Part shown: positions 16,455-23,475 of the stretch, piece by piece
Layout: each line of letters begins with the position of its first letter
Position numbering within the stretch: the stretch's first letter is position 1
Made by a program: the position numbers and the translations under genes
Origin: DATAQC01 sp046263055
Lineage (GTDB): Bacteria > Actinomycetota > Acidimicrobiia > Acidimicrobiales > AC-14
Reading direction: 5' to 3'
DNA length: 41,098 bases
NCBI GenBank assembly: GCA_046263055.1
Contig: JBHELO010000151.1
Location: 1 to 41,098 of the forward strand
The notes under the pieces: model-generated
Told to the model about the DNA's origin: nothing
Database searches by the model: none
Seen by the model: only the letters and a program-made list of their open reading frames with translations

Positions 16455-16590
16455 TGGTGCTGGCGCCGGGGCCTGGCTCCCTGCGGGCCCCCGCGGGGAC
16501 CCCCGGTCACAGTGGCACGCGTCGCGCCGGACTCGCACCGGCTTCCCGAACCTCGCAGCGCACAGGACTGTAGTTCGCTGGCCGCCCGCC
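16455..16590 (-). promoter_or_regulatory. Cobalamin (B12) riboswitch upstream of cobI
   Basis: On the minus strand the conserved blocks occur in order: GGGAAGCCGGTG (16536-16547), GAGTCCGG, the core GCCACTG (16510-16516) followed by TGACCGGGG, then GGAGCCAGG (16472-16480, the B12 box side). The cobI start lies about 40 nt after the last block. In actinobacteria this class usually represses translation or transcription when adenosylcobalamin binds, so the whole ten-gene operon through cbtA is probably B12-repressed. The outer boundaries are approximate. Confidence 0.9.
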
Positions 16591-16609
16591 CTCGCCTGCC
16601 CGCCCAACC

Positions 16610-17977
16610 TCAGGAGGGCGACGGGGCGCCGCCGGCACCACCGGCTGCCGCGGTGGCCACCAACCGCTCGGCCACGGCCGGAGCCCCTCCCAGGTGCAGG
16701 TGCAGGTAGGACGCCAGCAGGGTCGGGGAGGCGAACCCCGCCCGCCAGCGACCCTCCCGGCCCGTCCACACCATGGCGTCGCCCGGGGGGGCCACCGCCG
16801 AGTAGTGGTGCTCGTGGCCGCGCACCTCGGTGCCGGCGGGCGCCACCGGGGTGTCCACGCCCAGGACGGCCCGGCGGTAACCCATGGTCAGGCGGGGCGT
16901 CATGCGCCCGTCGGTGGGGACGGCGCCCGCCATGTGGCGGCCGTCCAGGGTGCGGGCCAGCCACAGCAGGCCGCCGCACTCGGCCCACGTCACCAGGCCG
17001 GCCGCCACCCGCTCGTGCACGTCGTCGAGCAGCGGGCGGTTGGCGGCCAGGCCGGCGGCGAAGACCTCGGGGAACCCGCCCCCGGCGTAGAGGGCGCCGA
17101 CGTCGGGGGGCAGGCGGCTGTCCGCCTCGGGGTCGACCATCACCAGCTCGGCGCCGGCCTGGGCCAGCAGCTCCAGGTTGTCCGGGTAGGTGAAGCTGAA
17201 CCCCCGACCCCCCAGCACGGCCATTCGGGTCGTCCCCGACGGGCGGGCCTCGGGCGGCGGGCCGACGACCGCCGGCGGGGCGGACCGGGCCAGGGCTTCC
17301 ACGGCGGCCAGGTCCACGCCGGCGGCGGTGGCCGCCGCCAGCCCGTGGAGCGACCGGCGCAGGCCCGCCTCGTCCTCCACCACCGGGACCAGGCCCAGGT
17401 GGCGCTCGCGCCAGCGCAGGGAGGGGTCGCGGCGCAGCACGCCGAGCACCGGCACGCCCACCGGCTCCAGGGCGGCGCGCAGCATGGCCTCGTGGCTGTC
17501 GGTGCCGACCCGGTTGAGGACGACGCCGGCCACGCGGATTTCCGGGCGCCAGGTGGCGTAGCCGTGAACCAGGGCGGCCACCGACCCGCTCATGCCGGCG
17601 GCGTCCACCACCAGCAGCACCGGCGCACCCAGCAGCTCGGCCACCTGGGCGGTGCTGGCCGCCGGCCCGGCCCGGTCGGCGGCCCCGTCGAACAGGCCCA
17701 TGACCCCTTCCACCACCAGGACGTCGGCGCCCGCCGCGGCCCGGGCGGCGAGCGGCGCGACGGCGGCCGGACCGCACAGCCAGGCGTCCAGGTTGCGCCC
17801 CGGGCGACCGGTGGCCAGCGAGTGGTAGCCGGGGTCGATGAAGTCGGGCCCCACCTTGGCCGCCGCCGCTCGCACGCCCCGGCGGGCGAAGGCGGCCAAC
17901 AGCCCGGTGGCCACCGTCGTCTTCCCCACCCCGGAGTGGGTGCCGGCCACGACGAGCCGGGGGCCGAGGGCGGGCAC
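16610..17977 (-). CDS. cobB: Cobyrinic acid / hydrogenobyrinic acid a,c-diamide synthase
   Basis: A 455-residue CobB/CbiA that amidates the a and c side chains using glutamine and ATP. The N-terminal P-loop VVAGTHSGVGKTT (about 9-21) and AAKVGPDFIDPGYH are typical, followed by VVEGVMGLFDG. The C-terminal class I glutamine amidotransferase domain has TWAECGGLLWLARTL with the catalytic Cys and a late SYLHLHLGG histidine region. The start is GTG 17977, just before the P-loop. The gene lies upstream of the riboswitch and is separated from cobI by about 180 nt, so it has its own promoter in the 68-nt gap shared with the divergent thioredoxin gene. Confidence 0.94.
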   Translation of the reverse strand: MPALGPRLVVAGTHSGVGKTTVATGLLAAFARRGVRAAAAKVGPDFIDPGYHSLATGRPGRNLDAWLCGPAAVAPLAARAAAGADVLVVEGVMGLFDGAADRAGPAASTAQVAELLGAPVLLVVDAAGMSGSVAALVHGYATWRPEIRVAGVVLNRVGTDSHEAMLRAALEPVGVPVLGVLRRDPSLRWRERHLGLVPVVEDEAGLRRSLHGLAAATAAGVDLAAVEALARSAPPAVVGPPPEARPSGTTRMAVLGGRGFSFTYPDNLELLAQAGAELVMVDPEADSRLPPDVGALYAGGGFPEVFAAGLAANRPLLDDVHERVAAGLVTWAECGGLLWLARTLDGRHMAGAVPTDGRMTPRLTMGYRRAVLGVDTPVAPAGTEVRGHEHHYSAVAPPGDAMVWTGREGRWRAGFASPTLLASYLHLHLGGAPAVAERLVATAAAGGAGGAPSPS

Positions 17978-18030
17978 GGCGGCGATGATGGCACCGGGGC
18001 AGTCGACGGGTGCTCGGGGCGTCCCCGCCC

Positions 18031-18036
18031 TACCCT
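18031..18036 (+). promoter_or_regulatory. -10-like box upstream of the TlpA-like gene
   Basis: TACCCT matches TANNNT and lies 9 nt before the ATG at 18046. Transcription would start at or close to the ATG, suggesting a leaderless mRNA. No ribosome binding site is visible. Supported by consensus and spacing only. Confidence 0.35.
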
Positions 18037-18045
18037 GGGCGGGAC

Positions 18046-18744
18046 ATGGCCGCCGACCCCCACGACCCCGGCCCCGACGCCGCCGACCCCGGCTCCGACC
18101 CCGCCGACCCGGACGCCGGTGACGCCCCGGCGCTCGAGGACGCCGACCCGGTGGTTGACGCGCCCCACGAGCCGGTGGAGGTGGCGCCGTCCGTGGTCGC
18201 CCTGCGCCGGACCCGGCGGGTGCTGTGGATCGCGGTGGCCGTCGCCCTGCCCGTCATCATGCTCATCGCCGTGCTCGCCACTCGGCCGTCGGCCCAGAGC
18301 CGGGCCGTGCAGTCCCCGCTGCTGGGCAAGGCGGCCCCGGCCGCCGAAGGCACCACGGTGGACGGCTCCCACGCCAGTCTGGCCGACTTCCGGGGCCGCT
18401 GGGTGGTGGTGAACTTCTTCGCCACCTGGTGCACGCCCTGCGTCCAGGAGCACCCCGAGCTGGTGCGCTTCTCGGAGACCCACAAGGCGGCGGGCGACGC
18501 CTCGGTGATGGCCATCGTGTACAGCGACACCCCGTCCGACGTGCGGGACTTCCGGGCCCGCAACGGCGGGAACTGGCCCATGCTGGTGGACCCCGACGGC
18601 CGCATCGCCCTCGACTACGGCGTGTCCGGCGTGCCCGAGTCGTTCCTGGTCAACCCGGACGGGATCATCGTCTCCAAGCTCCTCGGCGGCGTCCGCCAGG
18701 CCGACCTGGACGGCCTGCTGGCCCGGGCCCAGGGCAAGGCCTGA
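18046..18744 (+). CDS. Membrane-anchored TlpA/ResA-like thioredoxin
   Basis: A 232-residue protein with an acidic, Pro/Asp-rich cytoplasmic N-terminus (about 1-55), one transmembrane helix (about 58-78) and an extracytoplasmic thioredoxin fold. The active site is FFATWCTPC with Cys129 and Cys132. The cis-Pro region is SGVPESFLVNPDG and the end is typical of TlpA/ResA. Such proteins reduce disulfides or apocytochrome c outside the membrane. The ATG at 18046 was chosen over an upstream in-frame start because of the TACCCT box placement. The gene is divergent from cobB and convergent with the CooC-like genes; a link to cobalamin is not evident. Confidence 0.88.
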   Translation: MAADPHDPGPDAADPGSDPADPDAGDAPALEDADPVVDAPHEPVEVAPSVVALRRTRRVLWIAVAVALPVIMLIAVLATRPSAQSRAVQSPLLGKAAPAAEGTTVDGSHASLADFRGRWVVVNFFATWCTPCVQEHPELVRFSETHKAAGDASVMAIVYSDTPSDVRDFRARNGGNWPMLVDPDGRIALDYGVSGVPESFLVNPDGIIVSKLLGGVRQADLDGLLARAQGKA

Positions 18745-18764
18745 CCCCGGGGGCGGGCACGCCC

Positions 18765-19511
18765 TCAGCCCTCGGCCAGGATGCGGTCGACGACCCGGCC
18801 GACGGCCACCATGGCCGGTGACGTCGGGTCGGCGTCCATGCCCGCCACCCCGAGGTGGTCGGCGTGGAGGACGGCGGCGTCCTCGGGCACCCGTAGCGTG
18901 TCCACACCCAGCGCCGCCGCCACCGCGGCGGCATCGTCGTCCGACGCCGTGCGGTTGGCCACCCCGATGATGCGGCGTACGCCCATCTCGCCCGCCAGCT
19001 CGACCGCTCGGCGGGCGATCTCCACCGACTTGGCGCTGGTCTCGGCCACTGCCAGCACCACGTCGCCCTCGCCCGGGTGGGCCCAGATCAGATCGTTGAG
19101 GCCGGCCTCCAGGTCGGCCACCACCACCCGGTCGTCGGCCGGCAGCTCGGAGAAGAACTGGCGGGTGGTGTTGTGGGACCCGCAGCACAGGCACGCGTCG
19201 GAGGGTCGCTCGATCTTGCCGGTGGCCACCAGGCGGATGCCCTCGGGGGCCTCCATGCCGTAGCGGGCCAGCAGGTCGTCGGCCGGCGGGCGGGGCTGGT
19301 CGTGGGTGTAGCCGCTGTCGAGCAGGGCGTTGAGGATGGGCTGCATGGCCTCGACCGACTCCCGGGGCACGCCCAGGGAGATGCCCAGGTTGGGGTTGGG
19401 GTCGGCGTCCACCGCCACCACCTTGTGGCCCCGCCGGGCCAGGTGGCGGGCCAGCGCCCCGGCGACCGTGCTCTTGCCCGAGCCGCCCTTGCCGGTGATG
19501 GCGATCCTCAT
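18765..19511 (-). CDS. CooC-like MinD-family ATPase with CxCC metal site
   Basis: A 248-residue P-loop ATPase of the MinD/ParA/CooC group. It has Walker A GKGGSGKS (7-14), the DADPNPNLG segment (35-43) and the DLEAGLNDLIWA switch region (about 133-144). Cys107-Leu-Cys109-Cys110 (ACLCCGSH) sits where CooC proteins carry the CxC motif that binds Ni at the dimer interface. CooC proteins help load nickel into carbon monoxide dehydrogenase. No such enzyme is in the window and the neighbours are B12 genes, so delivery of cobalt or nickel to a B12-related enzyme is an inference. It overlaps the paralogue upstream in ATGA. Confidence 0.85.
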   Translation of the reverse strand: MRIAITGKGGSGKSTVAGALARHLARRGHKVVAVDADPNPNLGISLGVPRESVEAMQPILNALLDSGYTHDQPRPPADDLLARYGMEAPEGIRLVATGKIERPSDACLCCGSHNTTRQFFSELPADDRVVVADLEAGLNDLIWAHPGEGDVVLAVAETSAKSVEIARRAVELAGEMGVRRIIGVANRTASDDDAAAVAAALGVDTLRVPEDAAVLHADHLGVAGMDADPTSPAMVAVGRVVDRILAEG

Positions 19512-20611
19512 GCGTGTACCTCCTGGGCTTGCAGCAACAGGTCGGCCAGGTGGCCGACGGCGTGGACGGCGGGGGAGTCGGGGCAGGCGTCGAGCGGCGG
19601 CAGGCCGAGGCGCTCGGCCTCGCTGACGTCGGGGTCGTCGGGGATGCGGATGCAGGGGGCCAGGCCCCGGTGGTCGGGCTCGTCCCGGAACCGGTTGCCC
19701 ACCACGATGGTGGCCCGGCCCTCGCCCACCATGGGCAGCAGGCGGCGGGCGGTCATGGCCGACCGCCAGGCGGGGCCGACCACCACCACCACGTGGTCGG
19801 CGAAGGCGTGGTAGCGCTCGAAGGGGGTGGTGGGCCCTGCCTCCAAGTCGCCGATGACGTCCCAGCCGGGCTCGCCGAACCCCAGCAGGAGCTGGATCAG
19901 GGCCGCCACCGAGCGCTTGGGTGCCGTCTTCTCGGGGTCCCCGATCTTGCCCAGGCCGAGGAAGCGCACGCCGTCGGGGGCGACGGCGGCGAAGCGCTCG
20001 ACCACCTCCCGGGGGGTGAGCCCCGAGGCCAGCTGCCAGCCGTAGGCGGCCCCCGGGTGCTCCTCCACCGCCTCGTCGGGGAGCCCCGCCTCGGTGGGCG
20101 GGAGGCCGAGGCTGAACGCCATGCCGGGGTTGGTGTCCAGGTCGGCGGCGAGGACCTGGCGGCCCCGCCGGGCCAGCAGGCGGGCCAGGGTGGACGAGAT
20201 CACCGTCTTGCCGGCGCCGCCCTTGCCGATCACCGCCACCCGCAGCCCCAGGCGACCCTCGGCCGCCCTCCGGGTGGGCTCGTCGAAGGCGGCCAGGGCG
20301 TCCTCCGCCCGGTCGTGTGCCGCCTCCAGGGCCCGGTGGTGGTCGGCCACGTCGTGGGCGGTTCGGGCGAAGGCCCGGCCGGTCCACGTGTCCAGGTGGC
20401 GGCGGAAGCTGGCCGCCTGGCGGCGGGCGGCCAGCCAGGTGAGGCAGGCCTCCTCGTCGTCGTCGGCGGCGGCGGCGGGGTCGGCGGCGGGGCCGGCCCG
20501 GGCCACCAGGTCGTCCACGATCGCCTCCTGGCGGGCCAGTGACGACCGCACCCACTCGTCGCGCGGGCCGGGGTCGCGCCGGGGGCGCGGAGGAGTTTCG
20601 TCGCCCGCCAT
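19508..20611 (-). CDS. CooC-like ATPase paralogue lacking the CxC site, with helical N-terminal extension
   Basis: A 367-residue protein. Residues 120-367 are homologous in layout to the downstream 248-residue ATPase: Walker A GKGGAGKT (129-136), ADLDTNPGMAFSLG, LGLGKIGDP and the GDLEAGPTTPFERYHAF switch region. The CxCC of the partner is replaced by GDPEKTAPKRS, without cysteine. The first 119 residues are a charged, mostly helical extension (residues 20-115) with no recognised domain. The two genes overlap in ATGA and were probably born by duplication; a heterodimer with unequal metal sites is plausible. TACCAT 8 nt before the ATG fits a leaderless promoter. Confidence 0.82.
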   Translation of the reverse strand: MAGDETPPRPRRDPGPRDEWVRSSLARQEAIVDDLVARAGPAADPAAAADDDEEACLTWLAARRQAASFRRHLDTWTGRAFARTAHDVADHHRALEAAHDRAEDALAAFDEPTRRAAEGRLGLRVAVIGKGGAGKTVISSTLARLLARRGRQVLAADLDTNPGMAFSLGLPPTEAGLPDEAVEEHPGAAYGWQLASGLTPREVVERFAAVAPDGVRFLGLGKIGDPEKTAPKRSVAALIQLLLGFGEPGWDVIGDLEAGPTTPFERYHAFADHVVVVVGPAWRSAMTARRLLPMVGEGRATIVVGNRFRDEPDHRGLAPCIRIPDDPDVSEAERLGLPPLDACPDSPAVHAVGHLADLLLQAQEVHA

Positions 20612-20619
20612 CGCCGCCG

Positions 20620-20625
20620 ATGGTA
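20620..20625 (-). promoter_or_regulatory. -10-like box for the CooC-like gene pair
   Basis: The minus strand reads TACCAT, 8 nt before the ATG at 20611. This fits leaderless transcription of the two-gene unit. Supported by consensus and spacing only. Confidence 0.35.
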
Positions 20626-20698
20626 CCGCCGCCGCCCGGTCGAGCCGTGGTGCGGCGCTCGCCTACGGCGCGATCCGCGGGCGGCAAGCCGCCGGGTG

Positions 20699-21271
20699 TC
20701 AGTACTCGATGCCCTTCTTGGCCTTGATGCCGGTGTCGTAGGCGTGCTTCACCTTGCGCATCTCGGTGACGGTGTCGGCCACCGCCACCAGCTCGTCGGG
20801 GGCGTCGCGGCCGGTGATCACCACGTTTGTGTGGGGCGCCCGGCCCTGGACGCCGGCCACCACGTCGGCCACCGGGACCCAGCCGTAGGTCACGGCGTAG
20901 GTCAGCTCGTCGAGGACGAGGAGGTCGTAGTCGCCCGACGCCAGCTTGGCGGCGGCCACGTCCCAGGCGTGGCGGCCCTTGGCCGCCGTCTCGTCCAGGT
21001 CGGAAGACTCCCAGGTGAAGCCGTCGCCGAGGGTGTGCCACTCGATGCCCAGGTGGTCGGCCAGCTTGCGCTCACCGGTCTTCCACTTGCCGCTCTTCAC
21101 GAACTGGACTACGCCGACCCGCCATCCCCGGGCCCATCCCCGTCCCATCACGCCGAAGGCGGCCGACGACTTGCCCTTCCCGTGGCCGGTGTTCACCAGC
21201 ACGATGGAGCGGGCCCGGCCACCGGCCGGCGGGCCGGTATCGGCGGCGCCGCTCGCCTCGGCATTGGTCAC
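20699..21271 (-). CDS. cobO: Corrinoid adenosyltransferase (CobO/BtuR type)
   Basis: A 190-residue CobO that transfers the 5'-deoxyadenosyl group from ATP to reduced cobalt in corrinoids. It shows the atypical P-loop NTGHGKGKSSAAFG (about 27-40), VQFVKSGKWKTGE, YDLLVLDELTYAVTYGW and VVITGRDAP, and ends TEMRKVKHAYDTGIKAKKGIEY, the conserved CobO C-terminus. The GTG at 21271 was chosen because TAGCCT ends 7 nt upstream (leaderless) and because the next upstream in-frame start would overlap the divergent riboswitch. The gene is monocistronic or leads into the CooC-like genes after a gap of about 87 nt. Confidence 0.93.
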   Translation of the reverse strand: MTNAEASGAADTGPPAGGRARSIVLVNTGHGKGKSSAAFGVMGRGWARGWRVGVVQFVKSGKWKTGERKLADHLGIEWHTLGDGFTWESSDLDETAAKGRHAWDVAAAKLASGDYDLLVLDELTYAVTYGWVPVADVVAGVQGRAPHTNVVITGRDAPDELVAVADTVTEMRKVKHAYDTGIKAKKGIEY

Positions 21272-21278
21272 GGCCGGG

Positions 21279-21288
21279 AGGCTACTGT
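21279..21288. promoter_or_regulatory. Back-to-back -10 boxes: cobO (minus) and riboswitch operon (plus)
   Basis: The minus strand reads TAGCCT at 21279-21284, 7 nt before the cobO GTG. The plus strand reads TACTGT at 21283-21288, about 10 nt before the riboswitch core begins. The two hexamers share the TA step at 21283-21284. Both fit TANNNT, so one short element appears to fire both ways. This is inferred from sequence only. Confidence 0.5.
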
Positions 21289-21298
21289 CGCCCCCGCA

Positions 21299-21435
21299 GC
21301 GCAGGGAACCCGGTGCGAGTCCGGGGCTGTCCCGCAACTGTCACCGGGGAGCGAGCCCCACGCGGTGGCCACGGCCCGAGAGGGCGGGAAGGCCGGGGGG
21401 AGCGTCGATCCGGGAGCCAGGAAACCTGCCTGCCG
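21299..21435 (+). promoter_or_regulatory. Cobalamin (B12) riboswitch upstream of cbiZ
   Basis: Conserved blocks occur in order on the plus strand: GGGAACCCGGTG (21304-21315), CGAGTCCGGGGC, the core GCAACTG (21334-21340, a common variant of GCCACTG), CACCGGGGAGC, and GGGAGCCAGG (21412-21421) followed by AAACCTGCC. The distal P-arm is around 21345-21410. The cbiZ start is about 55 nt beyond, with AAAGGA (21471-21476) just before it. It probably represses the eight-gene operon through chlID when adenosylcobalamin is abundant. Confidence 0.93.
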
Positions 21436-21488
21436 GGCTTCGAGCCGACCATCCCGGGCGGCTCACTCGGAAAGGACGCGTCGACGTC

Positions 21489-22118
21489 GTGGACCTCCAG
21501 GTCCGCTCTCGCCAGGAGGGCGGTCGCAGCTATCCCGTCCTGGTGTGGCGGGCCGACGGGTCCCTGCGCGTCGTGTCCACCGCCCCCCACGGCGGCGGCA
21601 TCGGCCTGCGCCGGTGGATCGTGAACGCCCAGGTGCCCCGGTCCTACGGCCGCCGGGATCCCGACCACCACCTCGGCCGCCTGGGCGTCTCCCTGGGCCT
21701 CCCCGGTCGGGGGGTGGGGATGCTGACGGCGGCCGACGTCCGCCGCGTGTGCCATGCCACCGACGACGGGGTGGAGGCCTCGGCCACCGTCGGCCTGGAG
21801 CACCCCACATGGGCGGCGGCGCCCGACGGCGCCCGCCCGGCCAGCCTGGTCGGCACCATCAACGTGGTGGTCATGGTGCCCGAGCACCTGTCCGACGCTG
21901 CCCTCGTCAACGCGGTGGCCACCGCTGCCGAGGCCAAGGCCCAGGCCCTGTGGGACGCCGGCGTGGACGGGACGGGGACCGCCACCGACGCCATCTGCGT
22001 GGCCTGCCCCGACGGGGGGCGCCACTCCGCCTTCGGCGGCCCCCGGTCGGTGTGGGGCTCGCGGCTGGCCCGGGCCGTCCACGCCTCGGTGGTGTCGGGC
22101 GCCCGCCGCCTCCCATGA
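21489..22118 (+). CDS. cbiZ: Adenosylcobinamide amidohydrolase CbiZ
   Basis: A 209-residue CbiZ-like protein that cleaves the aminopropanol arm from (adenosyl)cobinamide to release (adenosyl)cobyric acid for salvage and remodelling. Family features are IVNAQVPRSY near residue 40, the SLVGTINVVVMVPEHLSDAAL segment (about 117-137), a TAAEAKAQALWDAGV helix, and the Gly/Thr-rich GTGTATDAICVACPDGG. The GTG at 21489 is used because an AAAGGA site lies 12 nt upstream and homology begins directly after it. First gene of the plus-strand riboswitch operon; it overlaps cobU in ATGA. Confidence 0.85.
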   Translation: MDLQVRSRQEGGRSYPVLVWRADGSLRVVSTAPHGGGIGLRRWIVNAQVPRSYGRRDPDHHLGRLGVSLGLPGRGVGMLTAADVRRVCHATDDGVEASATVGLEHPTWAAAPDGARPASLVGTINVVVMVPEHLSDAALVNAVATAAEAKAQALWDAGVDGTGTATDAICVACPDGGRHSAFGGPRSVWGSRLARAVHASVVSGARRLP

Positions 22119-22657
22119 TCGTGCTGGTCCTGGGAGGGGCGCGGTCGGGCAAGTCGGCGGTGGCCGAAGGATGGGCGGCGGCCCTGGCCGGCGACGGCCC
22201 GGTCTCGGTGCTGGCCACCGCGGTCGTGGCCGACGACGACATGGCCGCCCGGGTTGCCGCCCACCGGGCCCGCCGCCCGCCCGGGTGGGACACGGTCGAG
22301 GCCGGCCCCGACCTGGCCGGGGCGCTCCGCACGGTGACGGGCGTCGCCCTGGTGGACTCCCTCGGGACCTGGCTGGCGCAGGCCCACGGATTTCAGGCCG
22401 ACGTCGAGGGTCTGTGTGCCGCCCTCTCGGGGCCGGGCCACGCCGTGGCGGTGTCGGAGGAGGCCGGGCTCGGCGTGCACCCGTCCACCGCGGTAGGCCT
22501 GCGCTTTCGGGACGCCCTGGGCATCGTGAACCAGGCGGTGGCGGCGGTGGCCGACGAGGTGGTCCTGGTGGTGGCCGGGCGGGTGCTCCGCCTCGACGCC
22601 GGGCCGACCACGCCGGCTGCCCTGCGGGCGGGCGCCTCCCACGAGGGCGGCCGATGA
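22115..22657 (+). CDS. cobU: Adenosylcobinamide kinase / guanylyltransferase
   Basis: A 180-residue CobU/CobP that phosphorylates adenosylcobinamide and transfers GMP to it. It has Walker A GGARSGKS (7-14), the RVAAHRARRPPGWDTVEA stretch containing the guanylylated His region, and the LVDSLGTWLAQ Walker B-like strand. The C-terminus has SEEAGLGVHPSTAVGLRFRDALG, a signature of this family. The length is normal. ATGA overlaps are present at both ends. Confidence 0.95.
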   Translation: MIVLVLGGARSGKSAVAEGWAAALAGDGPVSVLATAVVADDDMAARVAAHRARRPPGWDTVEAGPDLAGALRTVTGVALVDSLGTWLAQAHGFQADVEGLCAALSGPGHAVAVSEEAGLGVHPSTAVGLRFRDALGIVNQAVAAVADEVVLVVAGRVLRLDAGPTTPAALRAGASHEGGR

Positions 22658-23475
22658 GCGGCCCGATGGTGTCACCGGCGGAGACGGGCGGGCCACCGGC
22701 GCTCGGCGGTACGGCGGCGGCACCGTCCCGCCCGGGGGGGGCCGCCGGGGCCCGGTCGGCGCTGGCCTTCCTAACGCCGGTGGGCGGGGCGGCGGCCCCG
22801 TCACCCGCCGCCCTGGGGTGGTTCCCGGTGGTGGGCGCCGCCCTCGGGCTGGCGCTGGGCGGGACGTGGCACCTGGCGGCACGGGCCTGGCCGCCGGGCG
22901 TGGCCGCGGCCGTGGTGGTGGCCGCCGACCTCGGGATCACCGGTTTGCTCCACCTGGACGGCCTGGTCGACGCGGCCGACGGCCTGCTCCCGCCCCTCGA
23001 CCGGGCCCGCCGCCTGGAGGTGATGGCCGACCCCGCCACCGGCGCCTTCGGCGTGGGGGCGGCAGCCGCCGTGGTGCTCCTCCGTTGGTCGGCCCTGGCC
23101 GCCGTCCGCCCCTCGGCGCTGCTGTTGGGCGGGCTCTGGTGCGCGTCCCGCACGGCCATGGCGGTGGCCGCCCGCACCGTGCCCTACGCCCGGCCGACCG
23201 GGCTGGCCTCCGGCTTCCTGGCCGGCGAGGCTGGCGGCCCGCGGGCGGCCGGTGCCGGCTTGCTGGCGGCCGCCGGGCTGGCCGGCGCCCTGGCCCTGGC
23301 CGGCGCCGGGCGAGGAGCGGCCGGCGCGGGGGCGGTCGGTGCGGCGGTGGTCGGGGCGGCGGCGGTCGTCGCCCTGGCCCGCCGCCGGGTGGGGGGCTTC
23401 ACGGGTGACGTCCTGGGCTCCGCCGGCCTGGTGGGGGAGACGGCGGGCCTCGTGGTGGCGGCGATCCGGTGGTGA
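22654..23475 (+). CDS. cobS: Adenosylcobinamide-GDP ribazoletransferase (cobalamin synthase)
   Basis: A 273-residue integral membrane enzyme that joins adenosylcobinamide-GDP with alpha-ribazole to make adenosylcobalamin. After an Ala/Pro-rich N-terminus of about 40 residues it shows FLTPVGGA, the catalytic GLLHLDGLVDAADGLLP motif (acidic DGLxDxADG) and a PATGAFGVGAAAAVVLL helix. Further hydrophobic helices run to the C-terminus, and a late VGGFTGDVLGSAGLVGE motif is characteristic of the family. The ATG forms an ATGA overlap with cobU; the first 20 residues may be poorly conserved. Confidence 0.94.
   Translation: MSGPMVSPAETGGPPALGGTAAAPSRPGGAAGARSALAFLTPVGGAAAPSPAALGWFPVVGAALGLALGGTWHLAARAWPPGVAAAVVVAADLGITGLLHLDGLVDAADGLLPPLDRARRLEVMADPATGAFGVGAAAAVVLLRWSALAAVRPSALLLGGLWCASRTAMAVAARTVPYARPTGLASGFLAGEAGGPRAAGAGLLAAAGLAGALALAGAGRGAAGAGAVGAAVVGAAAVVALARRRVGGFTGDVLGSAGLVGETAGLVVAAIRW

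Noticed and set aside
16431..16609. Long upstream reading frame for cobI
   Set aside because: It would translate through a well-defined B12 riboswitch; the ATG at 16430 follows it and has a purine-rich site.
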